From Niabella aurantiaca DSM 17617 (GTDB lineage Bacteria > Bacteroidota > Bacteroidia > Chitinophagales > Chitinophagaceae): a stretch of DNA of 64,000 bases. The translations under genes were made by a program, and so were the position numbers. Of the stretch, positions 8,940-17,814 are shown piece after piece. The stretch is from the NCBI RefSeq assembly GCF_000374125.1, contig NZ_KB893625.1:592945-656944 (forward strand), in the 5' to 3' direction. The notes under the pieces were generated by a model that worked only from the letters and a program-made list of their open reading frames with translations, did no database searches and had not been told where the DNA came from. Each line of letters opens with the position of its first letter. Position 1 is the stretch's first letter.

Positions 8940-9680
8940 CGTGAGGTTGGTGTCCTGGTATTTTATCAGGCTGGGATCATTGGGGTCCAGCTCCGTAATC
9001 AGGTAGTTTACCTGGTTTACATCGCAGATCTTGATCGTTTGAATGGTGTTTAATTTTTCAGAAATGGTTACCACGACCGCTTTTTTGGCGGAACGTATCA
9101 GCGCCTTTTTGGCTTGCACTACTTCCCAGTCAAGGTCGGTCAGGCCTTCTTCAACCGAAAAGGCATTTGCCCCCAACAAACACAGGTCTGCTTTTATTTC
9201 TGAAAGCTGGTTGATCATTCCGGATCCTACATGCAGGTTGGCATTTTTCAGCAATCTGCCGCCAATAGTGATCACTTCTATGTTGTCAAACTCAGAGAGC
9301 GTGATGGCAATTTGCGGGCTGATGGTAAAAAAAGTAGCTTTCATGTTTTTGGGGATCATTTTGGCCAGCTCGAGTATGGTAGTGCCCCCTTCGGTCAATA
9401 CTGTTGAATTGTTCTTGATCAGCCTTAACGCTTTTTCTGCAATGATTTTCTTCGATTCCAGGGCATAGACCTCATTTTGACCGCTAAAAGGCGATACGAA
9501 TGAAGGACCAACCGCCCCGCCATGTACTTTTACCACTTTTCCCATTTCCGCTAACTCAATAATATCCCGCCGGATGGTATCATCCGATACTTTCAGCTGT
9601 ATGCTCAGGTCGGCACACAAAACCTTATTGTGCAGGTTGATCTCTTTTAATATGAATTTCTGTCGTTCGTCCTTGCGCAT
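8931..9680 (-). CDS. DeoR/GlpR-family transcriptional regulator (copy 1)
   Basis: The 249-aa protein has an N-terminal DeoR helix-turn-helix (about 1-57), with VSDDTIRRDIIELAEMG as recognition region followed by VHGGAV. The DeoR_C sugar-phosphate sensor domain follows, with LTEGGTTILELAKMIP and LTDLDWEVVQAKKALIR. Such proteins usually repress sugar catabolic operons until a phosphorylated intermediate binds. It is the only regulator inside region 1, so it is the best candidate to read the four CGCA arrays; this is inference from position. The 3' end overlaps the DegT gene by 9 bp. A possible -7 box TATATTTA lies at complement 9759-9752. No CGCA array lies upstream of it, so it may not regulate itself through that motif. 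Confidence 0.92.
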   Translation of the reverse strand: MRKDERQKFILKEINLHNKVLCADLSIQLKVSDDTIRRDIIELAEMGKVVKVHGGAVGPSFVSPFSGQNEVYALESKKIIAEKALRLIKNNSTVLTEGGTTILELAKMIPKNMKATFFTISPQIAITLSEFDNIEVITIGGRLLKNANLHVGSGMINQLSEIKADLCLLGANAFSVEEGLTDLDWEVVQAKKALIRSAKKAVVVTISEKLNTIQTIKICDVNQVNYLITELDPNDPSLIKYQDTNLTLL

Positions 9681-9935
9681 GGGTAATGATTTTAGTTAAG
9701 CATTCTTCATGTTAACAATCTATTTCTGAAACTGTTCAGTCTGATTTATTGTAAATATAGATTATATATTGGAAAACGGAAAAGCCCTGCGGTGATGCGG
9801 GCGGGCGCCATTTTCTGACCCGGGCTCCGTCCCGTCGGGCGCCCATCCGGGAGGGCTGCTCCGCCGGAACGGATCGTTCGCACCCGTCGTAATCTTTGTC
9901 GCAGGCGCTACTGCGGTAATAAAGTATACGCCCGG
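9681..9935. other. Intergenic region with GC-rich hairpin block (9784-9888)
   Basis: This holds the DeoR promoter side (AT-rich, 9681-9780) and then a GC-rich block unlike its surroundings. The block has nested short inverted repeats, for example CCCGTCGGG at 9831-9839 and ATCCGG (9845-9850) against CCGGAACGGAT (9864-9874). It lies just downstream of the minus-strand Gfo gene, so it may act as a 3' structure. Alternatively it may be a dispersed intergenic repeat; only one copy is in the window. Confidence 0.35.
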
Positions 9936-10940
9936 TTATAACGCCGGCTTTTGTAAGGGTATAATTTGTCCATTGCTCTTTTTGCTTTTGGCCGCTGCAT
10001 CCATAAACGCATAGATCTCCAGCGTTTCCGCCGCGCTGACCGGTGCGGTGCCCGTATCAAAAAATTTGATGATCTCTTTTAGCAAAGGTTCGTAGCCATC
10101 ATACCGGTCAACGTATACTGTAGCATTTTCGGCATGTACGATCCCTCCATAATCGTGCCTGCCCGCGCGCGTACCCCGGAAAACCCCGATCCGGCCGTCA
10201 TTCCAGGTGCCTACCACCACATCAGCATCTGCCGTTGAGGTTTGGCTAACATGAACACACCCGATACCCATTAAGGTGTACAGCAGCTCCACGCCGTGTA
10301 TGCCATACCAAAACAGGTCTGTGTGCGAGGCTTCAATGGTTGCCGGGCTGAAAGCGGTGGCGCCCAAAACCTTTCCATAGGTATGGGCACGCACTTTCTG
10401 TGCTTTTTCGATATACCGAAGTGAAGATGCTGAAAACATCGGGGTATTGTATTTTTTTGCCAGCTTATAGATGCTGACCACATCGTTCATTTTAGCGGCG
10501 ACCGGTTTATCAATAAACACTCTTTTTCTGCTTTTAAAGATCGCTGTGGCCTGCTCCAGGTGCAGGCTGCCGTCGTTGGTCTCCAGCATTACGACATCGC
10601 AATTCTTCAGCAGCTCATCAACGGAGCCGGCAATGGTTACTCCGTTTTCTTTTGCCTCTTTGGTGTACTGGTCGATGCGGCTATAGCTGCTTGCTATTTT
10701 TTTGCTGCCATAGGGATAGGCCGTTGTTACATAATAACCATTGTATGCAGCCGTATGCTTTGCTTTGTTTAATGCTTTAATAAATTCTGAGGCATGAGAA
10801 GTGTCTAAACCGATGATGCCTACTCTGCGCAGATCCGTTTGGTGATTCAACATCGTTGTAAAGCCAGATCCGAATGCTGCATACAAACCTGCAAGACCTG
10901 TGGTTTTGATAAAATTTCTCCGGGTTGGGTTTTTGATCAT
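9936..10940 (-). CDS. Gfo/Idh/MocA-family oxidoreductase with Tat-type leader
   Basis: The 334-aa protein is an NAD(P)-dependent sugar oxidoreductase-type protein. The Rossmann segment VGIIGLDTSHA (40-50) is followed by the family's DKP (144-146, usually EKP). A C-terminal alpha/beta substrate domain follows, with the HGVELLY-type segment. The N-terminus MIKNPTRRNFIKTTGLAGLY is a twin-arginine leader, so it may be exported with its cofactor bound, as described for other periplasmic Gfo/Idh/MocA enzymes. It is divergent from SusC-1, and the shared intergenic region contains CGCA array copy 3. It may act with the DegT and enolase-type enzymes on an oxidised amino sugar. Substrate unknown. Confidence 0.86.
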   Translation of the reverse strand: MIKNPTRRNFIKTTGLAGLYAAFGSGFTTMLNHQTDLRRVGIIGLDTSHASEFIKALNKAKHTAAYNGYYVTTAYPYGSKKIASSYSRIDQYTKEAKENGVTIAGSVDELLKNCDVVMLETNDGSLHLEQATAIFKSRKRVFIDKPVAAKMNDVVSIYKLAKKYNTPMFSASSLRYIEKAQKVRAHTYGKVLGATAFSPATIEASHTDLFWYGIHGVELLYTLMGIGCVHVSQTSTADADVVVGTWNDGRIGVFRGTRAGRHDYGGIVHAENATVYVDRYDGYEPLLKEIIKFFDTGTAPVSAAETLEIYAFMDAAAKSKKSNGQIIPLQKPAL

Positions 10941-11427
10941 ATAAAAACAGTTTATGTATAATAAATTGATTTTTACAAAAAATGGCGGGCCGTCGTGCTC
11001 ACCGGGATTTATTGGCTACAAGATAGTAGGTTTTTTTGCGTAAAAAAAATAAAAATACCGCAAATAAAACGCATAAAAACATTGTTTTTATAAATTTTGC
11101 CGCTATATTGCGTATAATATGCATTTTGAAACCGCTAAAAAGGTGCAGAAATGGATATTTGCTGAGTAAATGCGGATTTTTTTCAAGAGACACCCTTCAT
11201 TACCGCAACCGGGCCCCGAACGCCAGTCGCAGATTAAATTCAGAGATCGATGAAACCCTGCTTGAAGCAGAGACGCAGCCATGGCTGTGACCTGCAGGGG
11301 CGGGCATATGAAAACACGCGGACCCGAGCTGTACCTGAACGGTATTTGCCGGCGCATGGTTGATCGTGGCCGGTGGGGTTTCTTTTCTCCCGGAGATGTA
11401 TGTTTTACCTCTAAATAATTTCTATTT
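10941..11427. other. Divergent Gfo / SusC-1 intergenic region
   Basis: No credible gene is seen in these 487 bp. The region contains CGCA array copy 3, the SusC-1 core promoter and a leader of about 310 nt before the SusC-1 ATG. The part from about 11027 to 11165 is clearly similar to the region upstream of SusC-2 (17810-17950). The rest (11166-11427) shows nothing recognisable. Confidence 0.6.
11035..11119 (+). promoter_or_regulatory. SusC-1 promoter with CGCA array, copy 3
   Basis: TTTGCGTA (GCG at 11038) is followed by CGCA at 11059 and 11070, i.e. +21 and +11 bp. A -33-like TTG is at 11082-11084. After 19 bp comes TATATTGC (11104-11111), a near match to the Bacteroidota TAnnTTTG box. The array lies immediately upstream of the -33 element, a position compatible with activation as well as repression. 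The core GCTATATTGCGTATAATAT is identical in the SusC-2 promoter. Confidence 0.65.
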
Positions 11428-14400
11428 ATGCGTATGCTGTTTATTCGATCGCTTTTCTGCGCCGGCGTATGGATGCTGGGGATTTCCGTACAAGGACAGG
11501 AGATCAGCGGCGTGGTGCGCGCTAAAACGGACAACCGGCCATTGGAAGGGGTTACCGTTCAGATCGCCGGAAAGCCGGGAACCGTAACCACCACAAATGC
11601 GGATGGCCGCTATCAGCTGAGCGGTGGCGGTCCTGCTGATTCGGTGGCGTTTTCGCACGTGGGTTTTGAACGGGCTGCCATTGTAATAGCCGGGAAACCC
11701 AATATTGATGTGCTGCTGACGCCCGTTAATGCATCCCTGGACCAGGTGGTGGTCATCGGTTACGGATCGGTGCGCAAACTGGATCTCACGGGCTCGGTAG
11801 GAACCGTAAATGTGGAAGATATGAAGAAAGCACCTGTACCTTCTTTTGCGCAGGCGCTGGCGGGAAGGGTGGCGGGCGTGCAGGTGAACAGCACCGATGG
11901 GCAGCCCGGCGGAGGAATGAATATCATGATCCGCGGGGCAGGCTCATTAACGCAGAGTACAACACCGTTGTATGTAGTGGACGGTTTTCCTATTGAAGAC
12001 CTGGACCCCAATACACTGAATATGGATGATATTGCCTCCGTTTCCATCCTGAAGGACGCATCATCGACTTCCATTTATGGTTCAAGAGGCGCAAACGGGG
12101 TAGTGCTGATCCAAACGCGAAGGGGGAGGCCGGGAAAGCCCGAGGTTGCCATTGGCGGAACAATGGGGTTCCAGCTGAAACCACCGTTGATCCCTGTAAT
12201 GAGTCCCTATGAATTTGTAAAATACCAAATGGAGCTGAATCCCAATTCCTTTAATACACCGGCCTATACCGCACTTGGAAAAACGCTGGACGATTATAAG
12301 AACGTGCCGGGCATCAACTGGCAGGACCAGGTGCTAAAGACCGGCAGCTACCGGAACTACAACCTGAGTGTGCGTGGCGGTTCGGAACAAACGAGATATT
12401 CGGTGTCCGGATCCGTATTTAACCAGGAGGGGGTCATCATCAATACCGGAATGGACCGGTACACCGGAAGACTTTCATTGGATCAGACCCTTTCGGATAA
12501 GTTTAAGATGGGCGCAAATGCGGCCATCACGCAAACTGATGTTTACGGTCAGCAGATCCGCTCTATTTATGGCGGCGGCAATGCCACTTCGCCCGCGCTG
12601 ATCCGGGCATGGATGTACCGGCCGGTATCAGCCATCGAAGGAGAGGATCTGCTGACGGAGGACGCCGATCAGCAAGCGGTCAATGCCAGCGATTTCCGGA
12701 TCAACCCGGTTACGGATCTGGAAAACCAGTACCAGCATACGATCCGTAACCAACTGCAATCGGATGCCTATGTCAGCTTTGCAATTACCCCCAACCTGGT
12801 TTTGAAATCCACTGCAGGCCTTATGCAGTCAAATGTGCGCCGGGAGCAGTTCTATAATTCCAAAACGGCACAGGGAAGCCCGCTGAATCCTTCAAACAAA
12901 AATGGTGTTTGGGGAAGCATGAATGATAACAATTCCAATAGCTTTTTTAATGAGAATACGCTGAACTACAAGACCACCATCGGACAGGATCATTCAATAA
13001 ACGGCATGCTGCTGTTTGGCGTAAACCGGTACAAGACGATGTACTCTTCCTTTACCGGCATACAGCTGCCCAACGAGGCAAAGCGCATGGACGGACTGGA
13101 TGAATCCTCAGGGGGCACGTTTACATCGCCCAGCATTTATAACACGGTCAATACAATGGTGTCGTACGCAGCACGGGTGGATTATAATTTCAGGTCAAAG
13201 TACCTGCTCACGGTCAATTTCAGGGCGGATGGCTCTTCCAAATTTTTGCAGCCCTGGGGCTATTTTCCCGGGGGCGCCATCGCCTGGAACATGGGCCAGG
13301 AAGGTTTTTTCCGTGAAGCGCTGCCATTCATCACCAACTCCAAGCTGCGGGCAAGCTATGGTCAGAACGGGAATAACCGTGTCGGCGATTTTGATGCATA
13401 TGCAAAATTGTCGCTGAACAATACCGGGCAGGGATATTCTTTTAGTAACCAGGCGCCCACGCCGGCCGCTTATTTATCCACTCTGGGAAACCCCCAGCTG
13501 CAATGGGAAAAAACAGAGCAGATCGATATCGGTTATGAGATCGGGGTACTGGACAACCGCATCGGGCTGGAGGTGGACTGGTACCGGCGCACGGCTTCCA
13601 ACCTGCTGCTGAATACGGATCTGCCGCAGAGCTCCGGGTTCGGATCGGCGCAGGTCAACATCGGCAGCCTCCGCAATACCGGATGGGAGTTCACGCTGCA
13701 TACCACCAATATAAAAACAGAGGATCTTGACTGGACCAGCAGCTTTAATATCAGCTTCAATAAAAACAAGATCCTGTCGCTTGCCTATGGCCAATCGGCG
13801 CTGAGCAGGGTGCCGGCGTATCTTTCCCAGTTTGGACAGCCCCTGTTCCTTTCAGAACTGGGCAAACCGGTGGGAATGATGATCGGGTATATCTGGGAGG
13901 GAAATTACCAGTATGCTGATTTTGACAATCCGGCTCCGGGAGTTTACGTTCTGAAAAAGGAACTGTCTACCAACGGCACGGCACGCAATGTGGTGCAGCC
14001 GGGCGATATTAAACTGCGGGATCTGAACGGCGATGGCACCGTCAATACTTCGGATATGACCATCATCGGGCGGGGACAGCCGGTGCACATCGGCGGGTTT
14101 TCCAATAATTTAAATTATAAGGGTTTTTCCCTGAATATCTTTTTTCAATGGTCGTATGGCAACGATGTTTACAATGCCAACCGCCTATTGCTGGAAGGGA
14201 ACAGTAATGGTTTTGCCAATATTAACCAATATGCCAGTTATGTTAACCGCTGGTCTCCGGACAATCCGACCAACGAAAATTACAGGACCAGAGGGCAGGG
14301 ATTCATCGGTTATTTTTCGTCGAAGAATGTTGAGGACGGATCTTACCTGAGGCTGAAAACCGTATCGCTCTCCTACGCCCTTCCTTCCGCCCTCGTGCGG

Positions 14401-14580
14401 AAAGCATACCTGAAAGATCTTTCGGTGAACCTTTCTGCACAGAACCTGGTTACCTGGACCCGGTATTCCGGGCTTGATCCGGAAGTGTCTACTGCAGACA
14501 ATGTGTTGATGCCCGGTTATGATTTTTCGGCATATCCAAATGTACGCACCATTGTGTTTGGTTTGAAAGCGACTTTTTAA
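11428..14580 (+). CDS. SusC-type TonB-dependent outer-membrane receptor (SusC-1)
   Basis: The 1050-aa protein is an outer-membrane transporter that works with SusD-1 to import oligosaccharides using TonB energy. A signal peptide ends near SVQGQ. A carboxypeptidase-regulatory-like domain follows (EISGVVRAKTDNRPLEGVTV, about 24-100). The plug comes next, with VVVIGYGSVRKLDLTGSV, the IRGAGSL segment, PLYVVDGFP and SILKDASSTSIYGSRGANGV. A long beta-barrel ends in aromatic-rich strands and a terminal Phe. There is no N-terminal STN domain, so no anti-sigma signalling role is expected. The SusD gene starts 20 bp downstream. Expression probably depends on the CGCA-array promoter upstream. Confidence 0.96.
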   Translation: MRMLFIRSLFCAGVWMLGISVQGQEISGVVRAKTDNRPLEGVTVQIAGKPGTVTTTNADGRYQLSGGGPADSVAFSHVGFERAAIVIAGKPNIDVLLTPVNASLDQVVVIGYGSVRKLDLTGSVGTVNVEDMKKAPVPSFAQALAGRVAGVQVNSTDGQPGGGMNIMIRGAGSLTQSTTPLYVVDGFPIEDLDPNTLNMDDIASVSILKDASSTSIYGSRGANGVVLIQTRRGRPGKPEVAIGGTMGFQLKPPLIPVMSPYEFVKYQMELNPNSFNTPAYTALGKTLDDYKNVPGINWQDQVLKTGSYRNYNLSVRGGSEQTRYSVSGSVFNQEGVIINTGMDRYTGRLSLDQTLSDKFKMGANAAITQTDVYGQQIRSIYGGGNATSPALIRAWMYRPVSAIEGEDLLTEDADQQAVNASDFRINPVTDLENQYQHTIRNQLQSDAYVSFAITPNLVLKSTAGLMQSNVRREQFYNSKTAQGSPLNPSNKNGVWGSMNDNNSNSFFNENTLNYKTTIGQDHSINGMLLFGVNRYKTMYSSFTGIQLPNEAKRMDGLDESSGGTFTSPSIYNTVNTMVSYAARVDYNFRSKYLLTVNFRADGSSKFLQPWGYFPGGAIAWNMGQEGFFREALPFITNSKLRASYGQNGNNRVGDFDAYAKLSLNNTGQGYSFSNQAPTPAAYLSTLGNPQLQWEKTEQIDIGYEIGVLDNRIGLEVDWYRRTASNLLLNTDLPQSSGFGSAQVNIGSLRNTGWEFTLHTTNIKTEDLDWTSSFNISFNKNKILSLAYGQSALSRVPAYLSQFGQPLFLSELGKPVGMMIGYIWEGNYQYADFDNPAPGVYVLKKELSTNGTARNVVQPGDIKLRDLNGDGTVNTSDMTIIGRGQPVHIGGFSNNLNYKGFSLNIFFQWSYGNDVYNANRLLLEGNSNGFANINQYASYVNRWSPDNPTNENYRTRGQGFIGYFSSKNVEDGSYLRLKTVSLSYALPSALVRKAYLKDLSVNLSAQNLVTWTRYSGLDPEVSTADNVLMPGYDFSAYPNVRTIVFGLKATF

Positions 14581-14599
14581 TCAACTTAAAAATATAGGG

Positions 14600-16450
14600 A
14601 TGAAATACAAATATTTTTTACCCGTATTGTTGTTTACGGTTACCGGCCTGGGTTCCTGCAAAAAATTCCTGCAGCCCCGCCCTTCGGATTTCCTGAGCAC
14701 CGACACCTATTACCAAACGGAGGAGCAGCTTGGTTTTGCGCTGGCAGGGGTGTACAATACGGTGGGCAATGGCGGCTTTTGGGGAAGTGCTGCGAATTAT
14801 CTTCTGGACTGGGAAGCGGATATAGCCTATATGAACCGGCTTACGCTCAACGGTCCTTTTAATTTTAATTATTCTGCATCTGACCCCTTCATGACCTCCC
14901 TGTGGACCACACTGTGGGACGGCATTAACCGGGCAAATGTATTGCTGGAGCATGTGGACAAAAACCCGGACATCCCGCAGGCCACGAGAGAGCGGATAAG
15001 AGGGGAGGCGCTGTTCCTGAGAGGCTATTACTATTTTACGCTGGTGCAATATTGGGGTGGGGTACCGCTTAAGTTAGCGGCAACCACGTCGCCTTCCGAA
15101 GTGTCGGTGGCCAGGGCTACGGTAGCGGAGGTATATGCACAGGTGCTGGCGGATATGACAGCGGCGGAGCCGTTGGTCCGGACCATCCACGAGCTTGGTT
15201 TTTCCGGGGCGGTAAATCGATCCGCCGTGCGGGGGATGCTTGCAAAAGTGTGCCTTACCATGGCCGGTGAGCCGCTGAAGGATGTGGCAAAATACGAGGA
15301 CGCAAAGATGTGGGCCAAAAAGGTGATGGATGATACCGAGGCCGGGCACAGCCTCAACCCCGGTTATGCCAACATCTTTATTACGCTCGCCCAGGATAAA
15401 TATGACATTAAGGAAAATTTGTGGGAGGCGGCATTTTATGGGAATAATGCGGATCCTGCTACAATGGCCTTTGCCGAGTGGACCAACATCGGGTATATCA
15501 ATGGACCGCCTTCCGCTGCGGGCTCTGCCACCGGTACTGCCGCGGCCTACATGAATATCACTGCTAAATTTTATAATGCCTTCGAGGACGGCGACCTCAG
15601 GAAATGGTGGAGCACGGCGCATTTCAGTTATGTAAAATCAGCGGTGAGCGGGGAAAAATTGCTGAACCCGTTGCCGGCCACAGAACGGGACAAGTGGTAT
15701 TTGTATCCTGCAAAGTGGCGGCGCGAATACGAGGCCATTCCAAGAGGAACATCGGTGGTATCCGCCACAAATATGCCGATCATGCGCTATGCCGATATCC
15801 TGCTGATGTTTGCAGAAGCGGATAATGAAATCAATGGCGCGCCTACGGCAGCAGCTATTGCGGCGGTGAACCTGGTGCGCAGGCGTGCCTGGTCTACCGG
15901 TGTCCGGTCAATTGCTGTTACCAATGGCGGCAGCGGCTATACCAGCGCTCCCGCTGTAAGCATTGCGGCAGGTGATGGAGGCACGGCGGAAGCAACGGCA
16001 GTGGTGCAGGGCGGAACGGTAGTGGCGATCCATCTGAACCGCGATCCTTCGGGTGCCCGGTTCTTCAAAGAGGGCAGTTATACCAGTGCTCCTTCGGTAA
16101 CCATTTCCGGGGGCGGCGGTTCTGGAGCTGCTGCAGTGGCAACGATCTACAAGGCCGGAGATGGAGACGTTCCTGCTGCCGCCCGCGCCTCCAAGGCCGC
16201 CTTCCGTTCCTTTATACAGGATGAGCGCATGCGGGAGTTCAATATGGAGGGATGCCGGAAGGCCGACCTGCTTCGCTGGGGGATCTTTCTGAAGGTGAAC
16301 CAGGATATGGGGAACCAGGCACAGCAGGATGTACCGGGTGCAGGTTTTGTCCTTTCCTTTACACGGGCATCTGCCCGGGATGTGCTGATGCCGATCCCGG
16401 AGAAGGAGATGATCAACAATTTAAAGATGACGCAAAACCCAGGCTGGTAA
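14600..16450 (+). CDS. SusD/RagB-type surface lipoprotein (SusD-1) with inserted repeat domain
   Basis: This glycan-binding lipoprotein caps SusC-1. The lipobox GLGSC lies in MKYKYFLPVLLFTVTGLGSC. SusD hallmarks are TDTYYQTEEQLGFALAGVYN, the TPR-like FLRGYYYFTLVQYWGG segment, RYADILLMFAEADNEI and the C-terminal QDERMREFNMEGCRKADLLRWG. Between NLVRRRAW and DERMREF, at about residues 435-520, there is an extra Gly/Ser-rich segment. It contains two copies of a GSGYTSAPAVSI / GSYTSAPSVTI repeat, known from tail-fibre-like and adhesin-like proteins but not part of the standard SusD fold. The protein is 616 aa long; removing the insert gives a more ordinary SusD length. The insert could alter ligand contact at the surface. 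Confidence 0.95.
   Translation: MKYKYFLPVLLFTVTGLGSCKKFLQPRPSDFLSTDTYYQTEEQLGFALAGVYNTVGNGGFWGSAANYLLDWEADIAYMNRLTLNGPFNFNYSASDPFMTSLWTTLWDGINRANVLLEHVDKNPDIPQATRERIRGEALFLRGYYYFTLVQYWGGVPLKLAATTSPSEVSVARATVAEVYAQVLADMTAAEPLVRTIHELGFSGAVNRSAVRGMLAKVCLTMAGEPLKDVAKYEDAKMWAKKVMDDTEAGHSLNPGYANIFITLAQDKYDIKENLWEAAFYGNNADPATMAFAEWTNIGYINGPPSAAGSATGTAAAYMNITAKFYNAFEDGDLRKWWSTAHFSYVKSAVSGEKLLNPLPATERDKWYLYPAKWRREYEAIPRGTSVVSATNMPIMRYADILLMFAEADNEINGAPTAAAIAAVNLVRRRAWSTGVRSIAVTNGGSGYTSAPAVSIAAGDGGTAEATAVVQGGTVVAIHLNRDPSGARFFKEGSYTSAPSVTISGGGGSGAAAVATIYKAGDGDVPAAARASKAAFRSFIQDERMREFNMEGCRKADLLRWGIFLKVNQDMGNQAQQDVPGAGFVLSFTRASARDVLMPIPEKEMINNLKMTQNPGW
15902..16165 (+). repeat. Two-copy GSGYTSAP-type repeat inserted in SusD-1
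   Basis: Codons for residues about 435-520 of SusD-1 encode NGGSGYTSAPAVSI followed by a Gly/Ala/Thr-rich strand. A second, slightly degenerate copy, EGSYTSAPSVTISGGGG, follows. The DNA of the copies (around 15940 and 16080) is similar but has diverged. The insert is in frame and flanked by ordinary SusD sequence on both sides. Confidence 0.7.
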
Positions 16451-16477
16451 CTCTTCCTGGTTTCAAATACAGCAGTT

Positions 16478-17560
16478 ATGAAAATTAAAAATCTGATAGC
16501 AGCAGCAGGCGTATTGCTTGTATCCTGTCAAAAAAAGCTTGCGGAAGTGGTAACGCCCGATTTTGATGTGACCGTTACCGCGTTAACCGTTAAGGCCGGT
16601 ACGCCCGCCGTTTTTGGGTTCTCCGGCAGGGCGGCCACTGTTGCGTTTTATCCGGGCGAAATCTACCGGGACTATAATTACCGGAGCGGGCGGCGTGTGG
16701 ATGTGGCAGGCAAGGGACTGGCGCTCAGTTTTTCGAACGGGGTGGCAGCAGGCAATCCCGCGGGAACGCAGGCCAACCAGTTCTCTATTCTGCTTTCTAC
16801 AGACTTTGACGGAAACTATGCGGACCTGGCCGGCGTAAAAGCCGCTACCTGGGTGAACATAACGGATAGCTTTGCCCTGGCCACTTCAGCAACGATGGTG
16901 GCCACGCAGGCGGCCGATCTTTCGAAGTATGTTGTTGCGGGTAAGCCGGTTTATTTCGCGTTGCGGTATATCAACCGGCCCCAGGTTGCCAATGGCTATG
17001 CCCGGCAATGGATCATTGAAAACTTTCTGTTGGAGAGTATGGAAGCCCGGGTGAACGATGCGGCCGTTACGATAGCCGATCAGGCGCTTGCCGGTTTCAG
17101 GATCGTGGACGAGAACCCCTTGAACGCAAAGGCCCGTTCTACGGTTACCAACACAAGGGTAACGCTGTATGGGCCGGTGTACAAGGATCCTGCGGACCCC
17201 ATTTATGACCCCGATAACCCGGTGTTTGACCCCCATAACCCGATCTATGATCCGAAGAGCCCGCAGTACAACCCGGGTGCGGTGCTGCCGGTATATATAC
17301 CGTACGACCCCGCCAGTCCTTACAATGATCCGTATAGCGAGAACTGGGCGGTTTCGGCGCCCATCACTTTGGGCACGGTTGAGCTGGGAAAGGATTGGTC
17401 CATTCCTGTCCGGTCATCCGTTTACGGCGCCATGCCGGCTGCATACAGCTACACCTACAATATACCCGGCCAGTATGAAGCCGTTTTTGTAGCAGCAAAT
17501 AACACGATCGAAGAGGAGGCTGTTGTGGTAAAAAAGGTGATCGTGGAAGTAACGCCATAG
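16478..17560 (+). CDS. SusE-position surface lipoprotein with DPxNPxY heptad repeats
   Basis: The 360-aa protein has a lipoprotein signal (MKIKNLIAAAGVLLVSC). It follows SusD-1 by 27 bp, the position of accessory glycan-binding lipoproteins (SusE/F-like, DUF5017-like N-terminal part). Visible features are an N-terminal beta-rich domain with FGFSGRAATVAFYPGEIYRDY and a predicted carbohydrate-binding-like middle. From about residue 237 there is a run of 7-residue repeats: DPADPIY, DPDNPVF, DPHNPIY, DPKSPQY, then degenerate NPGA and YDPASPY units. The C-terminal ~65 residues form another beta domain. The repeats probably make an extended, perhaps calcium-binding, linker. The glycan target is unknown. 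Confidence 0.8.
   Translation: MKIKNLIAAAGVLLVSCQKKLAEVVTPDFDVTVTALTVKAGTPAVFGFSGRAATVAFYPGEIYRDYNYRSGRRVDVAGKGLALSFSNGVAAGNPAGTQANQFSILLSTDFDGNYADLAGVKAATWVNITDSFALATSATMVATQAADLSKYVVAGKPVYFALRYINRPQVANGYARQWIIENFLLESMEARVNDAAVTIADQALAGFRIVDENPLNAKARSTVTNTRVTLYGPVYKDPADPIYDPDNPVFDPHNPIYDPKSPQYNPGAVLPVYIPYDPASPYNDPYSENWAVSAPITLGTVELGKDWSIPVRSSVYGAMPAAYSYTYNIPGQYEAVFVAANNTIEEEAVVVKKVIVEVTP
17186..17340 (+). repeat. 21-bp (7-residue) tandem repeats in the SusD-1-linked lipoprotein
   Basis: Four near-perfect units with consensus D-P-x-N/D-P-I/V-Y/F are read in frame between 17186 and about 17270. Weaker units continue to about 17340 (YDPASPY, NDPYSENW). Each unit keeps Asp-Pro at positions 1-2 and an aromatic at position 7. 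This points to a regular extended structure, not random low complexity. Confidence 0.75.
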
Positions 17561-17619
17561 GAGGAGGAAAAGACCCGGTAATCTAAGTGATTCCGCAGCC
17601 CCTGAAAGGCCCTGGGAAA

Positions 17620-17645
17620 GGCGGGATATATCCTGCCATTTTTGG
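17620..17645 (+). terminator. Candidate Rho-independent terminator after the SusC-1 operon
   Basis: GGCGGGA pairs with TCCTGCC across a TATA loop (7 bp with one G-T pair, 17620-17637). An ATTTTT run follows. It is 60 nt past the stop of the last gene in the first SusCD operon. Confidence 0.5.
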
Positions 17646-17814
17646 GGTATGAAGTCTTTCGTACCGGTAACGTACACGTAATTTTTTAAAAAAATATTTT
17701 TAGTGCCGAAACCCTGCGCAGCGTATTGATCCACAAGGCTTGCCGTTATAACCCAATGATTTTAAACAGAATAACGGGGCTACTGTGTCTACCGGATTAG
17801 TAGGGTAGTCGGTT

